From NCBI RefSeq assembly GCF_950295315.1, contig NC_080177.1:77593096-77657095 (forward strand): 64,000 bases of DNA. The letters are read 5' to 3'. The position numbers and the translations under genes were made by a program. Below, one piece after another: positions 1 to 10,845 of the stretch. The stretch's first letter is position 1. Each line of letters opens with the position of its first letter. The notes under the pieces are model-generated. The model made no database searches. It saw nothing but the letters and a program-made list of their open reading frames with translations, and was not told the DNA's origin. The DNA is from Erinaceus europaeus (taxonomy: Eukaryota > Chordata > Mammalia > Eulipotyphla > Erinaceidae).

Positions 1-43
1 CCTACTGTCGTGTGTTTGCTTAATCAGGTGCGCCACCACCTGA
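1..43 (-). mobile_element. SINE-B head fragment
   Basis: Only the tRNA-like 5' head is left, reading as GGTGCGCCACCACCTG on the plus strand. The element is cut by the window edge. Confidence 0.6.
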
Positions 44-215
44 CCTCTTTATCCCCCTTTCTTTATCTCTGTATTTCCCCTCAATTCCTCTCTGTTCTAG
101 CAAATAAAATAGAAAGGGAAAAAAAATAATAAAAGGGAAAAATGGCCGCCGCTGGGTTTGTTGTGCCAGCACAGGACCTCAGCAATAACCCTGGAGGCAA
201 TAAAAAGATTTTTAA
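44..215 (+). mobile_element. SINE-B 3' part
   Basis: It has a CT-rich stretch, an A-rich linker and the terminal AATAACCCTGGAGGCAAT block. It lacks the tRNA-like head. Confidence 0.75.
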
Positions 216-345
216 AAGGGCAGGAGTAGATAGCATAATGGTTATGCAAAGAGACTCTCATGCCGGATGCTCCAGAGCCCCAGGTTCAATCCAACGCACC
301 ACTATAAGCCAGAGCTAATCAGTACTATGGTAAAAAATAAAAATA
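216..345 (+). mobile_element. SINE-C
   Basis: Box-A-like TAGCATAATGGTTATGCAAA is followed by GGTTCAATCC and an A-rich tail. Part of the B box has mutated. Confidence 0.85.
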
Positions 346-348
346 AAA

Positions 349-735
349 ATGGGGCTGGGCGGTAGCGCAGCTCATTAAGCGCACATGGCGCAAAACTCAA
401 GGACCAGCGGGTTAAGCGCACATGGCATAAAGCGCAAGGACCAGCGCAAAGATCCGGGTTTGAGCCCCCGGCTCCCCACCTGCAGGGGGTTGCTTCGCAA
501 GCGGTGAAGCAGGTCTGCATGTGTCTTTCTCTCCCCTCTGTCTTCCTGTCCTCTCTCGATTTCTCTCTATCCTATCCAACAACAACAGCTGTGACAACAA
601 TAACAGTAACTACAACAAGTGCAACAACAAGGGCAACAAAATGGGAAAAATGGCCTCCAGGAGCAGTGGATTTGTAGTGCAGGCACCGAGCTCCAGTGAT
701 AACCCTGGAGGCAATTAATTAATTAATTAAAAAAT
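349..735 (+). mobile_element. SINE-A with duplicated head
   Basis: This is a long-subtype copy with an AATT-repeat tail. The head GTTAAGCGCACATGGC...CAAGGACCAGCG occurs twice within 349-460, so the tRNA-like region is tandemly duplicated. Confidence 0.85.
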
Positions 736-1080
736 AAAAATAAATAAGATAAAAGGAGCTCCTCCTTTCCACTTAACATCACGTTTATGACATTCATCAC
801 TATTGTTGTGTGTAATTATTGATTGTTCATTATCACTGCTAGATAATATCCCATTTTGTGTTGCTGAAGGAATTTCTTAGTTTCACTGCCAGGGACTTGT
901 GATTCCCAGTTTAGCCCTACTAGGACCTGTGTTAAGAATCTACCTTTGATGGACATGTATGTGGGGTATACACCTGAGCGGAGTTGTATCATAAGGAAGA
1001 GAATGTTCAGCCTCAACTGATATTGGCATTCAATGGCTGAGGAAATAGCTCTGCTTTGTGGGATCACTGGCTCTGAAGTC
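736..1080. other. No gene; probable ancient L1 3' debris
   Basis: There is no recent repeat and no splice-flanked reading frame. Loose similarity to old L1 3' ends is visible (CACTGCTAGATAATATCCC, then GAGCGGAGTTGTATCAT), but it is too diverged to orient with confidence. Confidence 0.3.
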
Positions 1081-1096
1081 TCTTTTTTTTAAAAAA

Positions 1097-1840
1097 AAAA
1101 AAATATATATATATATTTATTGGGGGATTAATGTTTTACAGTCAATAGTTTGTACATGCATAATATTTCTCAGTTTTCCACACAATAATACAACTCCCAT
1201 TGGAGCTCCAGTGGCATAATCTGTTAGCGGGCGGTACTTACATAACCCCCACTATGACCTCTGCCATCCTGTTCCAGGACCTGAATCCCCCCCTCTCCCC
1301 CACACACCCCAGAGTCTTTGTTTTTTTTTTAATATTTTATTTATTTATGAGAAAGATGAGAGAAAGAACCAGACATCACTCTGGCACATGTGCTGCTGGG
1401 GATCAAACTTAGGACCTCATGCTTGAGAGTCCAAAGCTTTACCACTGCGCCACCTCCCGGGCCACAACCCCAGAGTATTTTACTATGGTGCAATATTCCA
1501 GCTCCAGTCCAAGTTCTGCTTAGTGTTTTCTCTTCTGATCTTGTTTTTCAACTTTTGCCTGTGAATGAGACTGTCCCATATTCATCCTTCTGTTCCTGAC
1601 TTATTTTACTTAACATGATTTCTTCAGGCTCCATCCAAGATGGGCTGAAAATGGTGAAATCACCATTTTTACTGAAAATGTTTGATAATTCTAGTTTATC
1701 TATCTCTTTATTTAGCTCCTTCGTTTCTCTATTGATTTTCTGCCTGGATGATCTTCACGTTGAAAGAGTGGGGTGTTTTAAGTCCCCTACTATTATTTTG
1801 TTGCTGTTAATATATTGCTATAACTCTTTTTTTAAAAATT
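1097..1840 (-). mobile_element. L1 3' end, internally deleted
   Basis: The plus strand reads the antisense of an L1 3' region (TTAATGTTTTACAGTCAATAG, then TTTTACTATGGTGCAATATT). After 1680 it jumps to an ORF2 5' segment that matches 12860-13000, so most of ORF2 is deleted. A SINE-D interrupts it at 1321-1463. Confidence 0.75.
1321..1463 (-). mobile_element. SINE-D
   Basis: The reverse-complement signature GAACCAGACATCACTCTGG and CACTGCGCCACCTCCCGG is present. It splits the L1 at 1097-1840. Confidence 0.9.
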
Positions 1841-3180
1841 TATTTCTTTATTGGGGAATTAATGTTTTACATTCAACAGTAAATACAATAGTTTGTACAT
1901 GCATAACATTCCCCAGTTTCGCATTTAACAATACAACCCCCACTAAGTCATTTATCATCCTTCATGGACCTGTATTCTCTCCACCTGCCCACCCACCCAC
2001 CCCAGAGTCTTTTACTTTGGTGCAATACGCCAATTCCATTTCAGGTTCGACTTGTGTTTTCTTTTCTAATCTTGTTTTTCAACTTCGGCCTGAGAGTGAG
2101 ATCATCCCATATTCATCCTTCTGTTTCTGACTTATTTCACTCAACATGATTTTTTCAAGGTCCATCCAAGATCGGCTGAAAACGGTGAAGTCACCATTTT
2201 TTATAGCTGAGTAGTATTCCATTGTGTATAGAGACCACAACTTGCTCAGCCACTCATCTGTTGTTGGACACCTGGGTTGCTTCCAGGTTTTGGCTATTAC
2301 AAATTGTGCTGCCAAGAACATATGTGTACACAGATCTTTTTGGATGGGTGTGTTGGGTTCCTTAGGATATATCCCCAGGAGAGGAATTGCAGGGTCATAA
2401 GGTAGGTCCATTTCTAGCCTTCTGAGAGTTCTCCAGACTGTTCTCCACAGAGGTTGGACCCATTGACATTCCCACCAGCAATGCAGGAGGGTTCCTTTGA
2501 CCCCACACCCTCTCCAGCATTTGCTGCTTTTACCTTTTCTGATGTATGGCATTCTCACAGGAGTGAAGTGATATCTCATTGTTGCCTTGATTTGCATTTC
2601 TCTGACAATCAGAGACTTGGAGCATTTTTTCATGTGTCTCTCAGCCTTTTGGATCTCTTCTGTGGTGAACATTCTGTCCAAGTCCTCCCCCCATTTTTGG
2701 ATGGGGTTATTTGTTGTCTTGTTGTTGAGTCTGGCAAGCTCTTTATATAGGTTGGTCATTAAACTCTTATCTGATGTATGGCATGTAAAGATCTCCCATT
2801 CTGTGAGGGGTCTCTTGGTTTGGGTAGTGGTTTCTTTTGCTGTGAAGAAGCTTTTTAATTTGATGTAGTCCCATAGGTTTATACTTGCCTTAGTCTTCTT
2901 TGTAATTGGATTCGTTTCATTGAAAATGTCTTTAAAATGTATGCAGAAAAGAGTTCTGCCAATATTTTCCTAAGTATCTGATAGTTTGTGGTCTAACATT
3001 CAAGTCCTTGATCCACTTGGAATTTACTTTTGTATTTGGTGAAATACAGTGATTCAGCTTCATTCTTCTGCATGTTTCAACCCATTGTTTCCAACACCAT
3101 TTGTTGAAGAGACTCTGCTTTCCCCATGTAATAGTCTGGGCCCCTTTGTCAAAGATTAGATGTCCATAGGTGTGGGGACA
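1841..3180 (-). mobile_element. L1 fragment with ORF2 C-terminal coding region
   Basis: On the minus strand 2759-2079 is a 226-codon open frame with the standard mammalian L1 ORF2 C-terminus: a Cys-His knuckle (WRGCGVKGTLLHCWWEC), LLGIYPKEPNT, and YTMEYYSAIKN. The 3' UTR follows down to about 1845, starting from a T-rich tail on the plus strand. The 5' part of the element is missing, so it cannot move by itself. Confidence 0.93.
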
Positions 3181-3189
3181 GTTTTTTTT

Positions 3190-3935
3190 TTAATCAGTGA
3201 TTTAATATCGATTTACAAGATTATAAGCCAAAAAAAAAAGATTATAAGCCAGCACAGATACAACCCCCACTTTTTTCACAGCCAGAGGTCTGTGTCCCCA
3301 TTCCCTCCATTGGAGACTGCTGCAGTAGTTCTCCCAAGATCAGATATGTTTTGAATATTATTTCTTATAACTCTCTCTCCATATATATATCCCATTTTTC
3401 TATGGCCCTGCCTTCTCTTCCTTCCTTCCTTCCTTTTTTTTTTTGGATAGGACAGAGAAAAATTGAGGAAAGAGGGGAAGAAGACAGAGGAGGAGAGAAA
3501 GATGGACACTTGCAGACCTGCTTCACCGCTTGCAGAGCGACTCCCCTGCAGGTGGGGAGCTGAGGGCTCAAACCTTCTCACACATACATAGACCTCTTAT
3601 CATTTCCAAGTGTCCTTCCTTTTTTCTCTAAAAGGTACTGATAAAATTAGGTTTCAGGATCCTCTGGTCATCTTCCCCTAATACTTCTCCCCTGCCGAGA
3701 ATATGGACCAAAATTATTTTTGAAGTGCAGAAGGACGAAGGTCTGGCTTGTGTCATTGCTTCTTTGCTAGACATGGATGTTGGCAGGTGGATCCATACCT
3801 CAGCCTGTTTCTGTCTTTTCCCAGTGGGGTAGGGCTCTGGGGAGGTGGGGCTCCAGGACATATTGGTGAGGTCTGCCCAGGGAAGTCAGGATGGAATCCT
3901 AGTAGCATCTGCAACTTGGTGAAGAGTTTTGTTTT
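3190..3935 (-). mobile_element. Family G retroposon (LINE 3' end), split
   Basis: GATTTAATATCGATTTACAAG and a diverged ACAACCCCCACTTTTTTC are followed, after an inserted SINE, by GTGCAGAAGGACGAAGGTCT and GGGCTCTGGGGAGGTGGGGC. This is an older copy than those at 10 kb and 31 kb. Confidence 0.65.
3430..3575 (-). mobile_element. SINE-A, 5' part
   Basis: GGATAGGACAGAGAAAAATT runs into GACTCCCCTGCAGGTGGGGAG. The tail is replaced by a CCTT/T-rich stretch at 3415-3442. Confidence 0.75.
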
Positions 3936-4185
3936 TTTTTTTAATTATTTATAAAGTGGAAATATTGACAAGATCATAGGATAAGAGGGCTAAAATTCCA
4001 CACAATTCCCACCACCAGAATTCCGTATCCAATCCCCTCCCCTGATAGCTCTCCTGTTCTTTATTCCTCTGGGAGCACGGACCCAGGGTCACTGTGGGTT
4101 GCAGAAGGTGGGAGGTCTGGCTTCTGTAAATGCCTCCTTGCTGAACATGGGTGTTGGCAGGTGGATCCACATTCCCAGCCTGTCA
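3936..4185 (-). mobile_element. Family G retroposon
   Basis: CATAGGATAAGAGGG, CACACAATTCCCACCACCAG and CTCTGGGAGCACGGACCC on the plus strand are the antisense of the family 3' end. It abuts the older copy at 3190-3935. Confidence 0.8.
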
Positions 4186-4390
4186 AGAGAGTCTTTTTCT
4201 ATAGGGCAAAGAAACTATAGGGTTGTTAAGGTGATCAGTCTGGATGACATACTTTTTCTGACCCGTTGTAGTTAGTTCTGGGTCATGATGTCCTGTGTTG
4301 CAACACTTTTTGGAGGCAGACATCTCCTAAGCACGTCTGCATTTCAGTTTATCTGTCAGCCATCTGGTCCTTCCTCCCCACTCCCAATGG
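4186..4390. other. Unassigned non-coding stretch
   Basis: I recognise no gene or repeat here. It lies between a Family G copy and a SINE. Confidence 0.4.
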
Positions 4391-4692
4391 ATTTTTTTAA
4401 ACTTTTTTTTTAAAGATTTAAAAAATATATTTATTTCCTTTTGTTGCCCTTGTTTTATTGTTGTACTTATTATTGCTGTTGTTATTGATATCGTTGTTGG
4501 ACAGGACAGAGAGAAGTGAAGAGAGGAGGGGAAGACAGAGGAAGAGAAAGACAGACACCTGCAGACCTGTTTCATCGCTTGTGAAGCAGCTCCTTTGCAT
4601 TTGGGGAGCCGGGGACTCCAACTGGGATCTTTTCGCCGGTCCTTGTACTTTGCGCCATGTGAGCTTAACCCTATGCGTTACCGCCTGACTTC
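4391..4692 (-). mobile_element. SINE-A
   Basis: This is a nearly full-length copy: T-rich tail, TTTTGTTGCCCTTGTTTTATT, GGACAGGACAGAGAGAAG, and a head at 4640-4692. Confidence 0.88.
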
Positions 4693-4925
4693 CAAGATTT
4701 TTTTTTAATATTTATTTATTCCCTTTTGTTGCCCTTGTTGTTTTTATTATTGTTGTTGTTGGATAGGACATAAAGAAATGGAGAGAGAAGGGGGAAGAGA
4801 GGGGAGAGAAAGACACCTGCAGCCCTGCTTCACCACTTGCAGGTGAGGACTGGGGGCTCGAACCCGGGTCCTTGAGCATTATGACATGTGCGCTCAACCA
4901 GGTGCACCACCACCACCACCCACCC
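4693..4925 (-). mobile_element. SINE-A/B intermediate
   Basis: It has a SINE-A tail (TATTCCCTTTTGTTGCCC) with a SINE-B type head (GTGCGCTCAACCAGGTGCACC), ending in a CACCAC run. Confidence 0.85.
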
Positions 4926-5140
4926 TACCCCCATTTCTTTCTTTATGCTCGGTGCAAGGAGTTTGTGGTGAACTACTAAGTAAAGAGAACCAGCTTTACA
5001 AGAGACCCTCTCATTTGTGACGCCAAATACGAGTCTGGGTATTCTCCAGAACTACCTGCGGTTCAGTCATTTGCTAGAAGGACTTACAGAACTTGCTTTA
5101 CTTATGGCTGTTGTTCATTGCAGGAAAAGATACAGATTAA

Positions 5141-5190
5141 AGGGGCTGGGCAGTGGCGTACTAGGATAACGCACATCGCACAATACCGAT
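5141..5190 (+). mobile_element. SINE-A head only
   Basis: GGGCTGGGCAGTGGCGTACT and a decayed box A are present. It stops after about 50 bp, so it is a 3'-deleted fragment. Confidence 0.55.
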
Positions 5191-5244
5191 TAACATCAGC
5201 CAAGCGAAGATTGCGTAGGGCAGAGTCAAGGAAGTTTCTCACAT

Positions 5245-5533
5245 AGAACTTGTATTATTTATTTATTTATTTATTTATTTTCCCTCTTGTTGCCTTTGTT
5301 ATTTAACATTGTTGTTTATTGATGTCGTTGTTGTTGGATAGGACACAGAGAAATGGAGAGAGGAGGGGGTCGCAGAGGGGGAGAGAAAGACAGACACCTG
5401 CAAACCTGCTTCACTGCTTGTGAAGTGACTCCCCTGCAGGTGGGGAGCCGGGGGCTCGAACCCGGATCCTTATGCCGGTCCTTGCGCTTTGCACCATGTG
5501 CGCTTAACCCTCTGCGCCACCGCCCGATTCCCG
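5245..5533 (-). mobile_element. SINE-A
   Basis: A TTTA-repeat tail and an intact body are present, and the head reads GCGCTTAACCCTCTGCGCC. It lies inside the old LTR. Confidence 0.9.
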
Positions 5534-5539
5534 ATTGAT

Positions 5540-5858
5540 TGATTGATTGATTGCCGCCATGGTTATTACTGGGGCAAGGTGCCTGCACAAGGAATCCACT
5601 GCTCTGGGCAGCCATTTGTCCGCTCTTCTCCCCCCACCGCCCCGCCCCGCCCCGCCCCGATTATTTATAGATAGGACAGATAAAAATTGAGAGAGGGGGA
5701 GGGTGACATAGGGAGAGAGAAAGAGAGACACCTGCGGCCCTGCTTCACTGCTCTGAAGTGTACTCCCTGCAGGTGGGGGCAGGGGCTCGAACCTGGGTCC
5801 TCAAGCACCATAAAGCATGTGCTCAACCAAGTACTCACCACTGCTCAGCCCCCATAAA
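5540..5858 (-). mobile_element. SINE-B, long form
   Basis: GATTGATT tail, GCCATGGTTATTACTGGGGC, a CCCCGC run at 5635-5660, then GGATAGGACAGATAAAAATT and the head. Confidence 0.82.
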
Positions 5859-6210
5859 ACTTGTGCTGTCTTCTCCCATGAATTCAAGATTAGGGTTAGG
5901 GCTAGGTATGTGTTAATCACAGAGCCAGGAAAGTCCACTGATTATCTACCACATAATTGGTCTCAGCCTTGAGGTGGACCGACATCCAAAGCCAACACAA
6001 ACCTCTGGGCCTGAATCACATTGTTGATCTTTCTGATGTGGCCAGTCCTTACCCTTAGGCAGGGGCAACTGCCCCCCCCCCCATCATCCAGTGTGGCCCT
6101 AGGCACCTCAGCAAAGCTACTTGCTATCAGACACAACATTCCAAGGGTCTAGGCATCATCTTCCAGTAGCCAAGGGTAAAAGTCAAATATCTCTTCCCAG
6201 AGTCATTCAA

Positions 6211-6330
6211 GGATGGGAGAGATAGGATAGTGATTATGCAAAAAAGATTTCATGCCCAAAGCACTAAAGGTCTGGAATTTAGTAGTGCTCTGGTAAAAAA
6301 AAAAAGAAAGAAAGAAATAAAAGAAAAGAG
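6211..6330 (+). mobile_element. SINE-C
   Basis: A decayed GATAGTGATTATGCAAAAAA head, AGTGCTCTGGTAAAA and a GAAA-rich tail are present. Confidence 0.75.
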
Positions 6331-6375
6331 AAATAGAAGTTACCTAATACACATTTGGAATCTTCATCCCAAATT

Positions 6376-6560
6376 TAATCTGTTTATTGGATAGAGGCTG
6401 CCAAAGGGAGGGAGAGGATGATAGAGAAGAGTGAAGAGACGCCTGCAGCCCTGCTTCACCACTAGCAGAGCTTCCCTGCATGTGGGGACCAGGGGTTTGA
6501 ACCTGGGTCCTTCCACATTACAACATGTGCGCCCAACCTGTTGTGCCACCACCTGCCCCC
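6376..6560 (-). mobile_element. SINE-B
   Basis: TTTATTGGATAGAGGCTGCC through TTGTGCCACCACCTG. The CT-rich part reads as a GA-rich run. Confidence 0.85.
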
Positions 6561-6563
6561 TTC

Positions 6564-6905
6564 CTACATTTTTTTTTTTTTGTCTCCAGGGTTATTGGTG
6601 GGGCTCGGTGCCTGCACCACAAATCCACTGCTCATGGAGGCTATTTTTTTCCCCTTTTGTTGCCCTTGTTTAACTTTGTTGTGGTTATTATCATTGTTGT
6701 TGTTGTTATTGATGTTGTTGGATAGGACAGAGAGAAATAGAGAGAGGAAGGGAAGACAGAGGGGGGGAGAGAAAGATAGACACCTGCCAACCTGCTTCAC
6801 CACTGTGAAGTGAACCACCTGCAGGGGCTCGAACCAGGATCCTTACGCTGGTCCTTGCGCTTCGCACCATGTGCGCTTAACCCATTGCGCTACAGCCTCA
6901 ACCCC
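6564..6905 (-). mobile_element. SINE-A, long subtype
   Basis: It carries the GTCTCCAGGGTTATTGGTGG 3' block, TTGTTGCCCTTG, and the head CATTGCGCTACAGCC. Confidence 0.9.
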
Positions 6906-7105
6906 CTTCCTACATTTAAAAAAAAATCATGGCTGGGACTTCACCATTTTAGGTCCACTTTTTCAGAAACAGAGATACCACAGCACCCAGGCTTCTCCCA
7001 GTGCCCCCAGGTGCTGCACCTTCCGGGTGAACAGTAGTGCTGGGGCTCACTCTTTCACCTTTCTGTGGAGACTTTCAATCTCAAATTTGAGCTTGTCAGC
7101 AAGTA
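6906..7105. other. Unassigned non-coding stretch
   Basis: This appears to be single-copy sequence. No splice sites or frames support an exon. Confidence 0.4.
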
Positions 7106-7216
7106 CTCTCCTTCCTTCCTTCCTTCCTTCCTTCCTTCCTTCCTTCTTCCTTCCTTCCTTTCTTCCGCCCTTCCTTCCTTCCTTCCTTCAGTCCTTCCTT
7201 CCTTCCTTTCTTTTTA
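7106..7216. repeat. (CCTT)n microsatellite
   Basis: About 110 bp of CCTT units with a few CTTC and CGCC interruptions. It adjoins the tail of the SINE at 7217. Confidence 0.95.
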
Positions 7217-7395
7217 AATCTTTATTTATTATTGGATAGAGACAACCAGAGATTGAGAGGAATGGCAGATAGAGAGGGAGAGACAGAGAGACACCTGCAT
7301 TTCATCACTCATGAAGCTTTCCCCATGCAGGTGGGGACCAGGGACTTGAACCTGGGTCTTTGTGCATTGTAACATGTGTGTCACCACCCAGCCCC
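7217..7395 (-). mobile_element. SINE-B
   Basis: ATTATTGGATAGAGACAACC to GTGTCACCACCCAGCC. The head is partly deleted. Confidence 0.85.
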
Positions 7396-7544
7396 TCAGC
7401 CTTCTTTCTAGTGACCATGCATGTTCTGAGCGTGGAATGACTTGGAAGCTATTTCTGAGTAGAACCTCCTTTCTCCTGTGACTGTATTGTCTTGCCCCCC
7501 ATTTTTTAAAATTTCTCTTTTTGCCCTGAATTCATTTAAAAAAT
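7396..7544. other. Unassigned non-coding stretch
   Basis: I see no repeat signature and no open frame with splice signals. Confidence 0.35.
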
Positions 7545-7738
7545 AGTTTAAAACTTTATTTATGTATTTAATTTATTTAATAGTACAGAGAAATTTTGAG
7601 AGGAAAAGTGGATGGAGAGGGAGGGAGAGAGAGAGATACGTGCAGTGCTGCTTCACTGCAGGTGGGGAGGGGCAGCTTGAACCTGGGGCCTTGTGCGTGG
7701 TAACACATGCACTTAACTGGGTGCACCACGCCCAGCCC
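7545..7738 (-). mobile_element. SINE-B
   Basis: TTTAATAGTACAGAGAAATT, a GA-rich stretch, and the head GTGCACCACGCCCAGCC. Confidence 0.82.
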
Positions 7739-8425
7739 CCTCAATTTTTACTAGTGTTTTGTAAGATTGTGATGGGGGTATGTCCCTGTGAGCCTAGGAC
7801 TTCAGTGATCTTTGCTTGGGCTTGATAGCTAATGTGAAGGTGGACTTAAGGATGTTGTTGGAGTGGAGAATAGAACTTGAAAGCCAGGTTAGGACAGAGG
7901 CTCCCAAACTTGAAAAGAACTGCTTGTCACATCACATCCATCTGTTCCAGGGCCCATGTATATTCATATTTACCACAGGAGCCTGTATGCTCTCTGGCTC
8001 CCTGTCGATCTGATTTCACAGACCATGGTCACAGCTGGGAATATTCTAGTCTATACAGATTTCAGGACTAGTCCTCCTTGAGTGGCTGATTAGGCTGTCC
8101 CTACCACTGCTACTTTATAGTATGGAGAGTAGCCCCAAAGAGGCCCCCAAAAGGGCTAGTGAGGGGGCAGGATGGATAACATAATGGTTATGCAAAGAGG
8201 CTGTCATTCCTGAGGCTCCAAAGTCTCAGGTTCAATCCCCTGCAGGACCATAAGCCAGAGCTGGGCAGTACTCTGGTAAAAAAAAAAAAAAAAAAAAAAA
8301 AGGCTAATGATTCCTAATGGAGTGACAAGTGGTGAGGAGGGGGATCCCTTAGGGGTTGAGGCCCATAATGTCTATGGGGGGATCCAAGGATTTCCTGACT
8401 AGGACGCCAGGTGATGCTCCTCATT
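7739..8425. mobile_element. Family F repeat, split by a SINE
   Basis: The segment 7740-8165 and its continuation at 8325-8425 match 34380-34860. Shared words include CCCATGTATATTCATATTTA, CACAGGAGCCTGTAT and AGGCTCCCAAACTTGAA. It is probably part of a hedgehog LINE or LTR element; I cannot name it or orient it. Confidence 0.6.
8166..8301 (+). mobile_element. SINE-C
   Basis: ACATAATGGTTATGCAAAGA, CAGGTTCAATCCCCTGC and a pure A22 tail are present. It interrupts Family F. Confidence 0.92.
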
Positions 8426-8535
8426 TTTTAAATGAGATATATATGAGACAAGTAGAAAGAGAATCATGTCATCAGGCAGGTACGTGTGCTGACAAGGATT
8501 GAACTCAAGACCTCATGCTCAAGAGTTCAATGTTG
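8424..8535 (-). mobile_element. SINE-D, decayed
   Basis: GATTGAACTCAAGACCTCATG and CTCAAGAGTTCAATG remain. The head is lost. Confidence 0.65.
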
Positions 8536-8725
8536 TTTTTTTTTTTTTTTAATTGCCACCAGGGTTATTGATGGGACTTGGTGTCGGCACTAATTTACCA
8601 CTTAGAGAAGCTTTCCTCTACTACTTCTTCTTCTTCTTCTCCTTCTTCTTCTTCTTCTTTTTCCTCCTCCTCCTCCTCCTCCTTCTTCTTCTTCCTATTT
8701 TACTACATAGGACATAGAGAAATTT
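8536..8725 (-). mobile_element. SINE-B 3' part with (TTC/TCC)n
   Basis: GCCACCAGGGTTATTGATGG is followed by an 80 bp TTC/TCC expansion in the CT-rich middle. The body is broken by the SINE-A at 8726. Confidence 0.7.
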
Positions 8726-9005
8726 AGGGGGGCAGTAGTGCAATGGGTTAAGTGCACATGGCACAAAATGCAAGGACCAGAGTAAGGATCCTGGTTCAAG
8801 ACCCCAGCTCCCCACCTTGGGGGGAGTCACTTCACAGGTGGTGAATCAGGTCTGCAGGTGTCTTATCTGTCTTCTTCTCCCTCCATTTCTCTCTGTCCTA
8901 CCCAATAATAACAAACACAGCAACAAAAATGGAAAAAAATGGCCACCAGGAACAGTGGATTCATAGTGCAGGCACCAAGCCTCTGGAGGCAAAAAAAAAA
9001 AAAAA
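8726..9005 (+). mobile_element. SINE-A, long subtype
   Basis: GCAGTAGTGCAATGGGTTAAG head, GGTTCAAGACCCC box B and a poly(A) end. 9006-9075 is a leftover of an older minus-strand SINE. Confidence 0.87.
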
Positions 9006-9107
9006 GTTATTAGATCTGATAGCCCAGGCATGCAAGTCCAGTGCTCAAGGACAGAGCCACTTCCCCAGCTGAATGCTGTTGTATTTCACAATGAAAAACA
9101 CAACTTT

Positions 9108-9368
9108 TGGGTCGGGCAGTGGCACACCATGTCAGGCACACATGCTTTAGGACCCAGTTTGAGCGCCTGTAGGGAAAAAGCTTCATGAGCGGTGAGCCAG
9201 GTCTACAGGTCTCGCTCTCTCTCTCTCTCTCTCCCCTCCTCCTCTATTAATTTCTCTCAGTCCAGTCAAATAAAAATAGAAAGAAAAAATTAAAAAGGCA
9301 GCCAGGATCCTTGGATTTGAAGTGCCCCACTGAGCCCCAGCAATAACCCTGGTGGCAATAAAAGAAAG
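9108..9368 (+). mobile_element. SINE-B
   Basis: GGGTCGGGCAGTGGCACACC head, (CT)n middle, and CAATAACCCTGGTGGCAAT end. Confidence 0.85.
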
Positions 9369-9474
9369 TGACTTTCATTGCAGACGAAAAGAAAAATGCA
9401 AAACAAATAACTAAATGCCTAGGTGCCAGAAAGTAGGTGGGTAATAATATGCTATTATTACCCTACTGTGTATT

Positions 9475-9612
9475 TAAGATTTATTTTCCTTTATTTTGTA
9501 CTGGATAGATAGAATTTCACATCGAAAAAGAGAGGGAGAAACCAGGACACCACTCTTGTACAGATGGTACCTAGCCCTACCAGCTGGGCTTATCCCTCCC
9601 AGTCACACCGAC
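9475..9612 (-). mobile_element. SINE-D-like, decayed
   Basis: AACCAGGACACCACTCTTGTAC is the degraded AACCAGACATCACTCTGGTAC. The head is poor. Confidence 0.5.
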
Positions 9613-9855
9613 TGTGCTTTTGAATTAAACATTTCACTAAGTTAAATTTCTCATAAGGTCTAAGGAGAAGTATGGAAGACTCATGTTTAGACTATGGAAT
9701 TAATGTAGAACAAATTTGAATTATTGCACTATAAGTCAGTCAGATAAGTCAGTTAGATATTTTATAGATAGTGTTGAGGGAAAAGAAAAAAAAAACCATA
9801 GTTTGAAAATCTGCCTTATGGCCTAGCATGTTGGTGGGACTTCTTAAAAAAAAAA
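9613..9855. other. Unassigned AT-rich stretch
   Basis: I see no gene and no recognisable repeat. Confidence 0.4.
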
Positions 9856-10600
9856 AAAATTCACAACCTAACCAATGCAACGATTGCCACCTCAACATGC
9901 TTCACTTCAGACTGTGTCCAGAGACTTCACGTGTAGAATGACAACCCTTCAGCTTCATTACTCGGGTGAGACCTTTCCTTTCATAGCATACTCTAATTCC
10001 ATCTCAGGTAGTTCACTTTCTAACAAAGTCCCAAAACCTAGATATACACCAGTTTCTGTGAGAGAGAGCACATGTTCACATGTATCCGTAAACTACTGCA
10101 AAATATACACCTGAAAGCAGAAGTCCACTAGAGTTTGCAGTGAGTACCCCCCTAATACTTCCTCTCCACTATTCCAAGCTTTGGGTCCATGATTGCTCAA
10201 CAATTTGTTTGGCTTCGTATGTTAACTCTCTTTTCAGTCACCAGGTTCCAGATGTCATCAGGATGCCGGCCAGGCTTCCCTGGACTGAAGACCCCACCAA
10301 TGCGTCCTGGAGCTCCACTTCCCCAGAGCCCCACCCTACTAGGGAAAGAGAGAGGCAGACTCGGAGTATGGTCTGACCAGTCAACGCCCATGTTCATTGG
10401 GGAAGCAATTACAGAAGCCAGACCTCCCACCTTCTGCACCCCACAATGACCCTGGGTCCATGCTCCCAGAGGGATAGAGAATGGGAAAGCTATCAGGGGA
10501 GGGGGTGGGATATGGAGATTGGTTGATGGGAATTGTGTGGAGTTGTACCCCTCCTACCCTATGGTTTTGTTAATTAATCCTTTCTTAAATAAAAAAGAAA
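9856..10600 (+). mobile_element. Family G retroposon, longest copy
   Basis: This is the longest copy in the window, about 740 bp, ending in AATCCTTTCTTAAATAAAAA. The last 360 bp match the copies at 3936, 29062, 31092 and 56458. The upstream 380 bp (from about 9880) occur only here. A poly(A) 3' end without LTRs fits the 3' UTR of a LINE. No protein frame is convincing. Confidence 0.8.
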
Positions 10601-10603
10601 AAA

Positions 10604-10800
10604 ATTCACTCATTTATTTATTTTGGATAGAGACAGAGAAGAGTTGAGTGGGAAGAGAGAGAGAGGGAGAGAGAGAGAGAGAGAGGCAGATAGGAGCCTG
10701 CAGCACTGTTTCACCACTCATGAAGTTTCTACCCTATCCTTGTACGGGTTCTTGCACTTTGTACTATATGTGCTTAACCCAGTGCACTACCACCAGTCCC
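10604..10800 (-). mobile_element. SINE-B
   Basis: ATTTTGGATAGAGACAGAGA, a long (GA)n run, and the head CAGTGCACTACCACCAG. Confidence 0.82.
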
Positions 10801-10845
10801 CTCTCTCCTATCTCCCCATCTTCTCTTTCTTTCTTTCTTTTTTTT

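Larger units (their letters stand above)
4926..6210 (-). mobile_element. Old MaLR/ERVL-type LTR remnant, broken by SINEs
   Basis: Non-SINE pieces at 4965-5140, 5191-5240 and 5870-6210 resemble mammalian MaLR/ERVL LTRs in antisense: GCTAGAAGGACTTACAGAAC, ATTGCAGGAAAAGATACAGA, ATTCCAAGGGTCTAGGCATC, AAGTCAAATATCTCTT. The assignment rests on memory of these families, and no ends or target duplications are visible. Confidence 0.45.

Noticed and set aside
816..1067. 83-codon minus-strand frame
   Set aside because: No homology or splice context; probable old L1 debris.
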